Position numbers and translations under genes: made by a program | Shown: positions 1 to 8,917 of the stretch, piece by piece | Layout: each line of letters starts with the position of its first letter | Numbering within the stretch: position 1 is the first letter of the stretch | The notes under the pieces: generated by a model | What the model was told of the DNA's origin: nothing | Databases searched by the model: none | What the model saw: only the letters and a program-made list of their open reading frames with translations | Source of the DNA: Cudoniella acicularis | Taxonomy: Eukaryota > Ascomycota > Leotiomycetes > Helotiales > Helotiaceae | NCBI GenBank assembly: GCA_013054445.1 | Contig: JAAMPI010001689.1 | Location: 1 to 11,380, forward strand | Direction of reading: 5' to 3' | DNA length: 11,380 bases

Positions 1-40
1 AGGCGGTAAGTCTTGGAATGTGTGTAGGCCGAAAGGGTTG

Positions 41-75
41 ATCTAGTTGAGAAATATTGGTTAAATTAACTAGAT
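41..75. repeat. Short inverted repeat
   Basis: ATCTAGTT at 41-48 is the exact reverse complement of AACTAGAT at 68-75, with a 19-nt AT-rich spacer. No function is evident. Confidence 0.4.
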
Positions 76-134
76 ATTGCTAGGGCTTAGGAATTATTTT
101 CTGAACATCTAGAAAGACCGTCTTAGAAGAGAGA

Positions 135-142
135 TATAAAAA
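135..142 (+). promoter_or_regulatory. TATA-like box without a matching gene
   Basis: TATAAAAA on the plus strand inside GAGATATAAAAACCC. No coding region follows on the plus strand within the next kilobase, so it could be a chance match, the promoter of a noncoding transcript, or part of a degraded element. Low certainty. Confidence 0.25.
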
Positions 143-489
143 CCCGTCTAAGCCATACTCGGTAACCTTACTCACCTTAGCTCAACACCTCCGTAGAGGA
201 AAAAAAAGACTTAGATAACTCTGCACTTCACAGCATGCTCGAAGGCCCTTGCACCAAGACACTTCATATAGTCAATCACTAGCTTACTGCATAACATCCG
301 GGTCGGCACGAGACTACTCCCCGCCTTTCGCCTTTCCTTCCTCCCCGCTCACCGCTCCAAAGTAACGTAAGCCACCGACCAACCACAGCAATTCTCACTC
401 ACACATACACACATCACATTCAGCAGCACAGCAACGCAATATAATATAACAAGAAAAAATACTATCCATGAATGAATGAATTAAAACCC

Positions 490-523
490 TATGCACGCAT
501 GTATGAATGCATGCGTACATATA
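490..523. repeat. Imperfect hairpin in alternating purine-pyrimidine DNA
   Basis: TATGCACGCATG (490-501) pairs with CATGCGTACATA (510-521) at 11 of 12 positions across an 8-nt loop. The same stretch alternates purine and pyrimidine over 490-505 and again over 507-523, a composition able to adopt Z-DNA. It lies in an intergenic, repeat-rich stretch. Confidence 0.5.
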
Positions 524-616
524 GCACATCACCATCACTATGTATGTAATATGCACTTTTTCCCAACTCCATCCAACCCCTACCCCTCGCTTCCAATTCA
601 AGTCTTTTCTTTCTCT

Positions 617-648
617 CGCTCAAACGCTCAAACGCTCGCTCGCTCGCT
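617..648. repeat. Short tandem repeats (CGCTCAAA)2 then (CGCT)4
   Basis: Two copies of CGCTCAAA at 617-632 are followed directly by four copies of CGCT at 633-648. The two units share CGCT, so one probably expanded from the other by slippage. Confidence 0.85.
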
Positions 649-852
649 TTTTAATCACACACATACAGACTTTCCCCCAATAAAAGAGAGAAGAGAGATT
701 GAGAGCGCCAGAGAATGGAAAAATATGGAAAAAAAAAAACAATAAGTACGGTACCATGCTCACAAGTGTGATTGTGTGTATGGAAAAAACCCAATTGCCT
801 GTTTATCATAATCCTTCATAATATCATCATCAATTCACAGCTCCTTGCTTCC

Positions 853-872
853 CTGCTCTGCTCTGCTCTGCT
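853..872. repeat. Short tandem repeat (CTGCT)4
   Basis: Four perfect copies of the pentanucleotide CTGCT in intergenic DNA, likely variable in length between strains. Confidence 0.85.
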
Positions 873-1264
873 CCCCCATGTTCGCCGAAAATCAATATGT
901 CTTTCTTTATCTCTAATCAAAAACAATTAGACACAAGAATTTGCATTTAACCCATTCCCTAATTGTGCATATTCCCCTCCTATCCTAGAGCTGTGGGACT
1001 CCTTCCAAATGGCTGGCTATGGCTTGTAACAACGTGGTAAAGGTAAAGGTGGTATGCTTGGGGTCATTGCTAGCCTGTAGCATTGTTCCGCAAAGCAAAA
1101 AATATGTGAGTGGTATGGTTATGTATCGTGAGATATCTTATTAAGCATCGTTGATCTATTGTTTTTTCAGAAGGTTTCAGACTCCCCGCTGTTATTACTC
1201 GCTATCGTCCCAAATGTGTCTGTTCCGTGTTAGCTTTTCTTTCTCCGAGTAAACGTGATGGGAA

Positions 1265-4200
1265 TTATATACCTCTATTCTTGTTTCTGCGGATAACTGT
1301 TCCTTCGTCTCGAGTTATCTCTCCACTTCTCGACGGGCTTGCCATACTCCTAGGGCCAGTAGGCTTTCTAGTTGGTATGCCACTCATAGCACCAGATAAT
1401 TTTCTGGCTGCAGATCGTGGAGAACCACCTGGTTCGTATCCAGGACTTTGAGGTCGCTCATCGTCGGCCTGGAGATGTTCACGGCTTAGTGGACTTGGCT
1501 TCTGGAGCTTTCCGCTGCGGATTTTTGGTTGTCTTTCCGGACCAAGTGGTTCTTTTGGTGGGCGCGCTGGAGCTTGATTGGATGCTGAACCATTTGAATA
1601 ACTGCCATCAGAAATTGGGGAGAGATTTTCACCTCCAGTGCCACCAGTATTATTAGTGCCGGTACTGTAGCGGTTGGTTTGTTGACCTGGGAGGCGATTG
1701 ATGCTAGTTGACGAGCCCCAGTCCATAGACTTCGGTGACATTGGCTGATCAAAGTTTACAGCTTGAGACTCTAAGGCAGTCTGGTATCGAACGGTCGGAC
1801 CAGGACGAGGTTGAGGATGTTGAAGGTTTAGCGAGTTGCGGTGTGCTTTGTACTTAGGATCCTCGGGTGGTAACATTGATGGTTCGGGTTCCTCGTACGG
1901 TTGCTGGATTTGTTCTTGAGAGAATCCAGTGTGAAGCTTGTCCTCACCATATGGATCATGTTCAGGATAATGACCAAGATCGGATCCGGACCTCGATGGA
2001 GGCTCCACAAATTGTTCGTCGCCCTTCTTGCTGCTGCTACGCCCACTACTTCTGAATCCTCGCAGAACGGTTGAAGCTGTCGTTTCTGACCAACGCGAAA
2101 CTTTAGGAATCCAGCCAGATGAACTACTTGACTTGTGCTTCTTACTCTTGTCCGTCCGCGGTGTGTTCTCGTTGCTAAGCGAAGCCTGGGTGACTTGTTG
2201 CTGAGGCGGTGTGCCAAGTGGAGCAGAACCTCCTCGAGTGAATTCTCTGGTTGGCGTTTGGAGCCGTTCGGGATTCTCGAAATTGTTTCTGATTATTTGA
2301 TCATGTGGCTCCTGGTGGATTTGAGGAGGTATCAGTTGAGCAGGCATAACCTGAGGAGAAACAGCATGGCGAGATCTTTGGGAATGATGAGACAGCGGAG
2401 CATCCTGTTCTTCCTCGTCACCTTCAGGCACGGTACTGATGCGATGATCAGAGAATTTTCGACCATCAAATCCTCTGGCTGCGCTGGGGCCTCTTGATAA
2501 AGGCAATGAAAGATGGCCGGACTGGCTTCCATGACTTGCTGTTGATGTGCCGGCGTTTCCTTCTGGCTCGTACCCTCCATCATGCTCATAATTGCCTTCT
2601 TGGTGAAGATCACTGAACGATTCAGCGTGCTGGCTACTACCACCCTTGAGTCCCTGGGCGGCTTTCAGTCCTTCAACCTCGCCCAATAATTGCACCAACA
2701 TCTCCTCAATCTTTCCCAAGTCGTTCGAGCTCCTCATGCTAAGACCTTTCAATGCTCTTCTGAACACGTTCCTCTTCTTGTTCGGAATATCATCGAACAT
2801 CTCATCCTGTGAACCTTGACGAAGAGAACGTGCAGCACTTGGCGGAAGTGGTCTTGGTCCATTGATAATCTTTTGGACAGACTTCTCAGTGTTACCTTGT
2901 ACTTCAGTAATAACCACGTCCTCGGTATCAGCCAATAGACGCTTCATGTCCTCGAAAGAATTTCGCATCTCGGCGGCAGCGCGAACAAGGGTGACGAGGA
3001 TTTCGGTATCACGTGCGCTTCGTTGGGCATCACGGACCGTGAGCTAGTGAACCGTTAGTGAGATACAGCTAAATTTGAGATGTACTTACGTGGTCCATAA
3101 GAGCAACAATGTCTTTGGACTGAATACGATCAATGCCATTGCCTGTAGCACTGTCGTAGATTGGTGATCCCATGCCATGTGACATTCCACTGAGATGCCG
3201 AGCGTGTTTGGGGCTGTAGAAAGGATCTCCACCCAAACCATCAGCACCGCCTAATTCTTCATCCATGAAGTTAACACCTTTCTGCCTTGGCTCAGGGGTA
3301 GCGGCACCCGGGGAACGGGCATTTGGCGCTGAAGAAATGTAACCCTCATCCTTGAGCAATGGGCTTCCAGTTTGATAACCCATCTTAGGAGAATTATAGT
3401 TATGGCTATTACCATCAAATCCAGAGTGTGGTAGAAGGTTGGGATCAAGCGGACCTCCAAGAGCGGCAATAGGACTCGTACCTTCATACGGATTGGTGAC
3501 GAGGGTATCTCGTTTCCGCTCCCCAGAAGTTCTTTGCCATTCTTCGTCATGATCACGGCTTGTCTGCCTGCTATGATTTGCAAGAGTCGCTAAAGCACCG
3601 GCCCCAACCAGAGCCGCTTCAGCAGCCTTGAGATTTGCGTCGGACTTTTGAGAGCGACTAGCCATATCTGTATCAAGGTTTGGTTGAGGAGGAGTTGTGT
3701 GACCTGGCCAATGATCCCTCGAGCCTTTTTGCATTCCACCAATCGGCCCTTTGATAATGGATGGATTTGTGGTAACATCCGAAGCATCGTCATAATATTC
3801 ACCAATCTCGGGCATTGGGTTGTTCAAATCCGGTAGGCCGCTGGCGGTCATCTGGGGCGGTTCATGACTTGCCGCTTCACTGAGCGGAGCATCGATACTG
3901 TGGCGTGGTGATGGGATCTGACCCTGTCCTTCCAGGGCGCGTTCCTTGAATGACTTTTGCAAAGGCGCACCTATGATCTCCTGTGGGTCTTCATAACTAG
4001 TCTCATCCATTTCAACTTTCTTATTCCGTCCTCTCATAACGGCCGTGGCAGCCGCAGCGGCAATGCCAGCCAACGCAGCCTTTTCGGTAGTGTGAGTTTT
4101 TCCATACTTCGGCATGGTGATTTTCCTTCCAGCGTCATCAAGCTCGTACTCGGGATATTTCGTTGGGCTGTTTCGTTGACTAGAGGCCCCTCGATCCGAA

Positions 4201-7033
4201 CCATCATACTCCATATCTCTTTGCGTACCACGTTTGGTTGGGCTGTTCCCGCGGCTAGTGAAATGTCTCTCGGAACCTTCATCAAATGATGCCTCCGAGT
4301 CCCTTCGACCAAATTTGCCATTATTTCCAGAATAGCCAGAAACACCTGTCAAATCCGAAGCATTCACAAGAGATGCTACAGCAGACTCGACTGCAATAGG
4401 AGTATGGACATACTCAGCATTCTGTGCTACTCCGCGAACGTTTTGACCCGTAGCAACGCGATCTACATCCATACTGTCGTCAGTGTAGTTCGTCATGCGG
4501 TTGTAGTCAATACGTGGATCGAGCTCCGATAACTTTCTTCATCCATATCGCGATTCCGATCATTCTCTCGATGTTGCTCTTCCCAATACTCACCATCTTG
4601 TGTGAGCTCTGAATCGGTGAGGCCTCCTTGTCGGACTTCTGGAAAGTCGTGACGGTTGGCAAGCGAGTCTACAGATTTGAGAGATCTCCCAGGCGACTTA
4701 TGTTGAACGGATTTGTTCAGTGATGAATAAGAACCCGTACTTTGCGTTAATCTTGAAGATCGTTGTTGTGGTTCCGGATCCCCTTCTGTGTAACCAGAAA
4801 CACTTTGAATTGGGCTCAATCCACGTCTCTCATGCCCATATGGTACATAGCGCAGGGGTGGTGGAACTTCTTGAGTGTTTTGGTAGTAACTTGGCTGCTC
4901 GTCTTCAAGAAGTTCAGGGTCTTCGTGGTCGTCATCAGCATGATGATAGGCTGCTGCAGCAACAGCAGCTCCCGCGGCGATGGCGGCCAAACCAGCCTTG
5001 TTGTGATTAGACGGCTGGGTCCTCTCTTCTTCAACATAAGAGTCTTCATACTCTTCTTCTTCGGGCGAGCCCTGCATTGGAACCTTTCGACCTTGCTCGT
5101 CCAACTCGTACTCTTGATTACGTAGTTGCTGCTCGCTATGTTGACTATGCAGGCTCAGATTTCCACGGGAGTAATTGGAATGTTGAGTTCCCAAGCCTTG
5201 CTGCAAGGCAACAGGTGTTCTGGTTGGTGTTCTCGTCGGAGTTAGAGATGAGGGCGAGGCAACGCCACGAGGTGAGGCAATTCCACGAGAAACTTCATGA
5301 ACTGGCGTCACTCGATGCTCTTGACTAGCTGAGTGAGGTCTATCGGACTCTGCCGAGAGAATTGAAGCCCGGGTGACTTCAGAAGCATTGACGTCGCTCA
5401 TCATGAGTGGCATGGGTGGTAAAGTTTCATGCTCTTGCTCTTCTTCGAGACTTTCGGCCAAGCTCTCACCTCGACTCCGGCTCTTGGTTCTCCTTCGTCT
5501 TCGCTCCTTTTTCTCACTATCAATGGAATCTTGCGATTGGTGTTTGTGCAGTGCAGCGGCCGTCAAGGCCCCCATACCTGCGCCAATTGCTGCAGCTTCC
5601 AAGCCACGATTCCGATCACTACTTCTCTTTTTTGACACACGCTCGCCATCTTGAATAGCTGTCTCTTCAGAAGAGCCGCGCTCAAAACCTCGCGGAGAAT
5701 CCTCGGTTCTGACACGGTCAAGGTTTCTGTCCTTGCGACCCTTGACGGAATTTCCAGATAGTACCTCCGAATCATTCAATGTTACTTTTGGCTTGCTCGA
5801 AAGATCCGTACCACTTCCGCGCTCAGATAGCCGCCTAGTACTTGAGCCATCCTCTCTCGAATCCCGTGATATGGCACTCCCAGAGGTAACTGAACCCCTG
5901 CGATCCCTGTCGCGAGATGTGTGCTTGCTCTGTTCTCTTTTCAAGGCTGTTAATTCAGGCAAGATCAGTCGTCGGATAGCATCCTCCACGGTTTCTAATA
6001 ATTTCGGGTTGTTGATTGAGGACTTTGAGGTACCAGACCTAAAAGAATATGCATCGCCCGACTTTCCGCTCAGGTGAGAATTGAGAACACTAGAATCTGC
6101 GCCCGATAACAGAGAATCTTCATGATGGCTTCGACTCGATCGCCGCCTAGGAGATTTCACACCTTCAAGCTCGCCGCTCACACTGCGGCTCCTACTCCTG
6201 TGTTTGCGCCGACGTTCCGAATTTTCTCCCCGAACTTTCTCCACTGCCTTTTGTGCCACTATTCGTTCACGGCTGAGACTTCGGCTGCGTCTGCGTGAAG
6301 GTGTTTTTAACTTATCGGCGGCCACACCAGCAACCACACCGGCTGCAGCGCCAGCCGCCAATGCTTCACCTCGAGACAAACTTCGACTGCGCTTTCGTTC
6401 CGATGATTGTGTTGATTTTCCATCGAGGAAACTGTTGGCAGGCATCGAGGATATATCGGATGTGTTTTGTTGTGCGAATTTCGAGCCTTCGCTAGGGATC
6501 AGAGGACTTCCATGGCGCCTAGGCATAATTTCGACCTCAATTGGGCCACCTCCCCGTGATGTGACGTTGGACTCTTCGGTAGCTGATCGGTAGGAGCGTA
6601 AACTATTGTTGTCATCCCCGTCCCCTTCGATCGACTTGCTCGGCGATAATTGAATCCGCTTGGTGTACGATGGCTTCCTTGTGCCTTTTCGCTCGGTGAT
6701 TTGGATGTGGTCGTTTGTCGATCGGCTTCTGCTTTTCGAAGATGGTGTGACTTTGACCCTGACAGATGGCCGGCGAGACTCAGCCTTACCGTCCTTTCCT
6801 CCTTCAAAGTACTCGATCAACAGCGATGTCTGCGATTTATTGGATGATAGATTGCCGTGGCTGTCCTTGTCGCCCTTCTTGCGCCGTGTCGATATGGTAA
6901 CAGGGCTTCCGTCCTCTGGCAGAGTATAGTTGCTCTTCTCTGTGACCCGCGAACCTATCTCGCTGCTTCCGGTGGTGGTATCGGTTTCGGTGGGCGCGGG
7001 CAACGGAGGAGCTTTGCGACCTTCGACACCCAT
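1265..7033 (-). CDS. Large low-complexity scaffold-like protein of unknown function (two exons, one internal frame break)
   Basis: I do not recognise a named family. Three open frames join into one gene: 7033-4493 (846 codons), 4496-3090, and 3043-1265 after a 46-nt intron. With the frame break repaired, the product is about 1,907 aa. Seen in the protein: Ser/Arg-rich and charged disordered sequence throughout; RS-type patches at residues 215-221, 247-257 and 275-285; five Ala/Gly-rich hydrophobic segments; a predicted helix at residues 343-366 (LLETVEDAIRRLILPELTAL); a helical module spanning the intron (from IVALMDH to about 100 aa past it); a WIPKVSRWSETTAS block; and an SxIP-like motif near the C-terminus. 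There is no signal peptide and no catalytic motif. The start at 7033 has A at -3 and follows a CT-rich leader. The composition recalls fungal septal-pore-associated and leashin/involucrin-repeat proteins, but I cannot show homology. A structural or tethering role is inference. It is near-certain to be a gene; its function is unknown. Confidence 0.85.
3044..3089 (-). other. Spliceosomal intron, 46 nt, phase 0
   Basis: On the minus strand the exon ends GACCAC, followed by the donor GTAAGT at 3089-3084. A CACTAAC branch site lies at 3060-3054 and the acceptor CTAG ends at 3044. Splicing joins codon His (3092-3090) directly to CTC (3043-3041), so ALMDH continues as LTVRDAQRSARDTEILVTLV and runs in frame 25 codons into the last open frame. 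Without splicing the reading stops six codons past the donor. Donor, branch and acceptor all match ascomycete consensus. The length is at the short end for fungi. Confidence 0.93.
3576..3629 (-). repeat. Ala-rich hydrophobic segment 5 of the large protein
   Basis: This segment reads KAAEAALVGAGALATLAN, preceded by RSQKSDANL and followed by HSRQTSRDHDEE. It is the last of the five segments and the only one preceded by a stretch rich in Pro, Thr and Asp. Confidence 0.65.
4035..4082 (-). repeat. Ala-rich hydrophobic segment 4 of the large protein
   Basis: This segment reads KAALAGIAAAAATAVM. It lies 13 residues after EYELDDAGRK and is followed by RGRNKK, then acidic residues. It resembles segment 3 most closely (KA-x-LA-x-IAA-x-AA). 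Confidence 0.7.
4496..4538 (-). other. Frame break inside the long exon of the large gene
   Basis: The 846-codon frame runs to a TGA at 4495-4493, ending in the tail IHVLTTTA. The next frame, -1 relative to it, is open from just after a TGA at 4541-4539. Reading the second frame upstream of its first ATG gives LDPRIDYNR followed by MTNYTDD, which looks like continuous coding sequence. A switch near 4523, where AGC TC is followed by GAT, would read ESYRSS then DPRIDYNR. That corresponds to one missing base. No intron repairs it: the only good donor nearby (GTGAGT at 4593-4588) pairs with AGs ending at 4533 or 4524 (61 or 70 nt), while the frame needs a length of 2 modulo 3. A sequencing or assembly error, or a genuine mutation, are both possible. 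Confidence 0.75.
4940..4999 (-). repeat. Ala/Gly-rich hydrophobic segment 3 of the large protein
   Basis: Residues 679-698 (KAGLAAIAAGAAVAAAAYHH) form the third segment. It begins 28 residues after an EYELDEQGRK motif and is followed by an acidic stretch (DDDHEDPELLEDE). The same order recurs around segment 4, which points to an internal duplication. Confidence 0.7.
5546..5605 (-). repeat. Ala/Gly-rich hydrophobic segment 2 of the large protein
   Basis: Residues 477-496 (GLEAAAIGAGMGALTAAALH) form the second segment. It is preceded by SDRNR and followed shortly by a run of basic residues (KKERRRRRTKSRSR). Confidence 0.7.
6308..6367 (-). repeat. Ala/Gly-rich hydrophobic segment 1 of the large protein
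   Basis: Residues 223-242 of the large protein (EALAAGAAAGVVAGVAADKL) are small and hydrophobic, flanked on both sides by RSRSLSR-type basic sequence. It is the first of five such segments of about 16-20 residues, spaced 140-255 residues apart. It is too small-residue-rich to be called a transmembrane helix with confidence. Confidence 0.7.
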
Positions 7034-7077
7034 TATGAAAAAGAACGAAGATGAAAGAAGATGCCCTCCACACGCAT
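7033..7077 (-). promoter_or_regulatory. Possible 14-codon upstream ORF overlapping the main start (TAATG)
   Basis: On the minus strand an ATG at 7077-7075 opens a 14-codon frame (MRVEGIFFHLRSFS). Its stop TAA ends on the A of the large gene's ATG at 7033. If transcription starts upstream of 7077, ribosomes finishing this ORF would end exactly on the main start. The stretch between the two ATGs is pyrimidine-rich, like many fungal leaders. No transcript start can be read from sequence alone, so its use is inferred. Confidence 0.4.
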
Positions 7078-8917
7078 CAGGGGTGATATGTGGGTTGCTG
7101 ACGCTGATGGCACAGAGTTTGGAGGAGGCTGGCGAGATCTCGAGGCAAATCTACCCCAGGCACCTGGGATTCGCCAGCTGAGGGTTCCCGGCTGTGGTAC
7201 GGCGACGAAAAAAGAAGCACACTATCCTCGCATACACCCAGGATGCTCCTCAAGCTTCGAGTGTCGATGAGGGCGAATTGCGAAGAGTGTCCAGATAATA
7301 GCAGCAGCGTTATGGGGAGGAATCGGCTGGGGAGAACGGTGTGCGTTGGCGCAACTTTGTTGATCCCAGGACCAGCCGGCGAATAAGAAGCCTTGTTTTT
7401 TCTGAGCTCGGGCGGCGACGCTATCAAATTGCGGGATATCCATCCACAGAATCCACTACGGCTCGACTTGGTAATCGATAGGTAAAATCCAGGTTTGGGG
7501 TCGTAGTTTTTGCTTTATCCCACTGCTCGTTCATCCCACCATCCGGGCATCCCACAGGGTCACACTGCCAAACAGGAAACATCCACACATTCAATATTCG
7601 CAAACGGCCCTCTATGTATTACTTTCTGGCAGCAATTGAACGCCTTGAAATGCACTCCTGACTCTCCATCCCCTCAGCCCTTTGCGCAAGACGCCGGAGT
7701 CTTACGACTGGCCGCTTTGTGGCAGGATGGTATTCGCCCCTGAAAGTCCTGCGAAAGCCAATAAGAACATCATGTGTCCTCGTCGACTGCGGCTCCATGC
7801 AGCAGCTTCGGTCTCTCCTCCTGCAGCTGCAGGTCTGTTTGAGCCCGCCTGTGGTCGAAGTCACTTTCCCCTCACAGCAGCATTAGCAGTCGTGACAAAA
7901 TTGAAGATTCGAGTCCAACCACGACTCGATCTCCACCAACCTGAGCTTGGATCGATTGCTTCTGTCGCACACCGTTTGAGCGGATACCGTGCCTGGCTGT
8001 TTGTTTGGTGTCATTTACGGTAGATAGGGGCCGGGGTGCACAGAGCCATACCAGCTTCAGCCTGGTTCACAGGCCCAACAAGCGCCGTACGGATGGAGAC
8101 TAGGAGGGGCCGTTGCTACGGAGATGGACAAGGAGATCCTTTGAACATGACTTCGGATCCAATTGATGACTTCTCACTTTTCCCTTGATGAAAAGAGCTC
8201 CCGTTCGAACTTCAAATTGAAAATGCCGAGTGGTAAATGTACGGAGTTCGAATGGGCCTCGGCCTGGCCGATCTGCATGCGGGTGAGAAATGTAAAGTAG
8301 ATCACGTGATATGTCTCGCAAACTTTTCGGAGGTCGAAAGATCTTCGGTCTCACTTGATGCTAATTATATTAGTATTGTGAGACTCTATAGTACTGTGGG
8401 GGTTTCTAGGCACAATGGTGTCACTGGTAGTATCATCGCTTGCTTGAGTTTCCTTGGGACTAGGACTTTCTAAGCATATTAGTGGCATCAGTCCCGAGTT
8501 TTTAACAAAAGGAAAAGAGATCTCATGGTCTTCTAGTTGATATTTTCTTTTCATAATGACAGTGACATTGTGGTGAACAAGAATGGAGAAATGAGCTTAG
8601 AATCTTGGGCTGAAAATTTTTTAAGGTTACTTTGCTTACTATCCTGAGCCAAGCCCCTGCAAAAGTCATCAACATGAGTGAGTGGCAGTTTCAAGTAGTT
8701 TTAGAAACATTCGGTTAATGTTTTTTTTTTTAGATCTGATACATTATTCTTTCTTTTCCACAACATGTCAATATCATTACATAGGTGTCATATCCCCAGC
8801 GCCATGCCATGCTTGCCAAATATCTATCCCAATTTTCATCCTCTAAACATATACTCCAAACTCATCATCATATACATGAAAAGTTACAATAACAAAATCT
8901 GATACATCATTTCCCAA
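7034..8917. other. Intergenic region with the large gene's promoter/leader and the PLC-like gene's 3' flank
   Basis: About 1.9 kb without a convincing gene. The longest open frames (113-116 codons) have no domain-like or secretory character. The 7034-7450 part lies immediately upstream of the large gene and is expected to hold its leader and core promoter; the last 45 nt are CT-rich. The 8700-8917 part lies just downstream of the PLC-like stop, is AT-rich and carries an 11-T run at 8721-8731. No AATAAA is seen on the minus strand there. No tRNA-like cloverleaf was found around the TTCGA-containing sites near 7910, 8200 and 8238. Confidence 0.6.
8301..8310. promoter_or_regulatory. Extended E-box palindrome ATCACGTGAT
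   Basis: A perfect 10-bp palindrome centred on CACGTG. The TCACGTGA core is the kind of site bound by fungal bHLH factors of the Cbf1/Pho4 type. It lies about 1.27 kb upstream of the large gene's start and about 0.6 kb downstream of the PLC-like stop, so its target is unclear. A 10-bp palindrome of some sequence is expected by chance in a window this size. Confidence 0.3.

Larger units (their letters stand above)
1..1264. other. Intergenic region, no gene seen
   Basis: No open frame here has protein-like composition; the longest are 68-84 codons and low in complexity. From 1 to 360 it is mixed sequence with a TATA-like box and a small hairpin. From about 360 to 760 it is CA- and CT-rich with short tandem repeats. 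The part next to 1264 must contain the 3' untranslated end of the large minus-strand gene. No AATAAA is seen there on that strand; the nearest variant is AATAAG at 1142-1137, about 125 nt past the stop. Confidence 0.6.

Noticed and set aside
305..312. GTCGGCACGAG, resembling a cDNA-library adapter end
   Set aside because: The match is about ten bases, sits in otherwise continuous noncoding sequence and is compatible with chance.
3069..4496. Separate gene starting at the ATG at 4496, overlapping the upstream frame by ATGA as in a bacterial operon
   Set aside because: The gene has a spliceosomal intron and fungal protein style, and the frame remains protein-like upstream of this ATG. A frame break in one gene explains it better.
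4524..4593. Intron from the good donor GTGAGT at 4593 to AG at 4533 or 4524
   Set aside because: Both lengths (61 and 70 nt) leave the wrong phase and run into a TGA within about ten codons; no branch site is visible.
7077..7427. Minus-strand open frame of 116 codons just upstream of the large gene
   Set aside because: Composition is not protein-like, it ends at a TGA just before the main start in another frame, and no splice pair joins it convincingly to the large gene. It is most likely leader or promoter sequence.
7900..8250. TTCGA-containing sites resembling the tRNA B box (near 7910, 8200 and 8238)
   Set aside because: The five bases on either side do not pair as a T-stem and no matching A box or acceptor stem is present.
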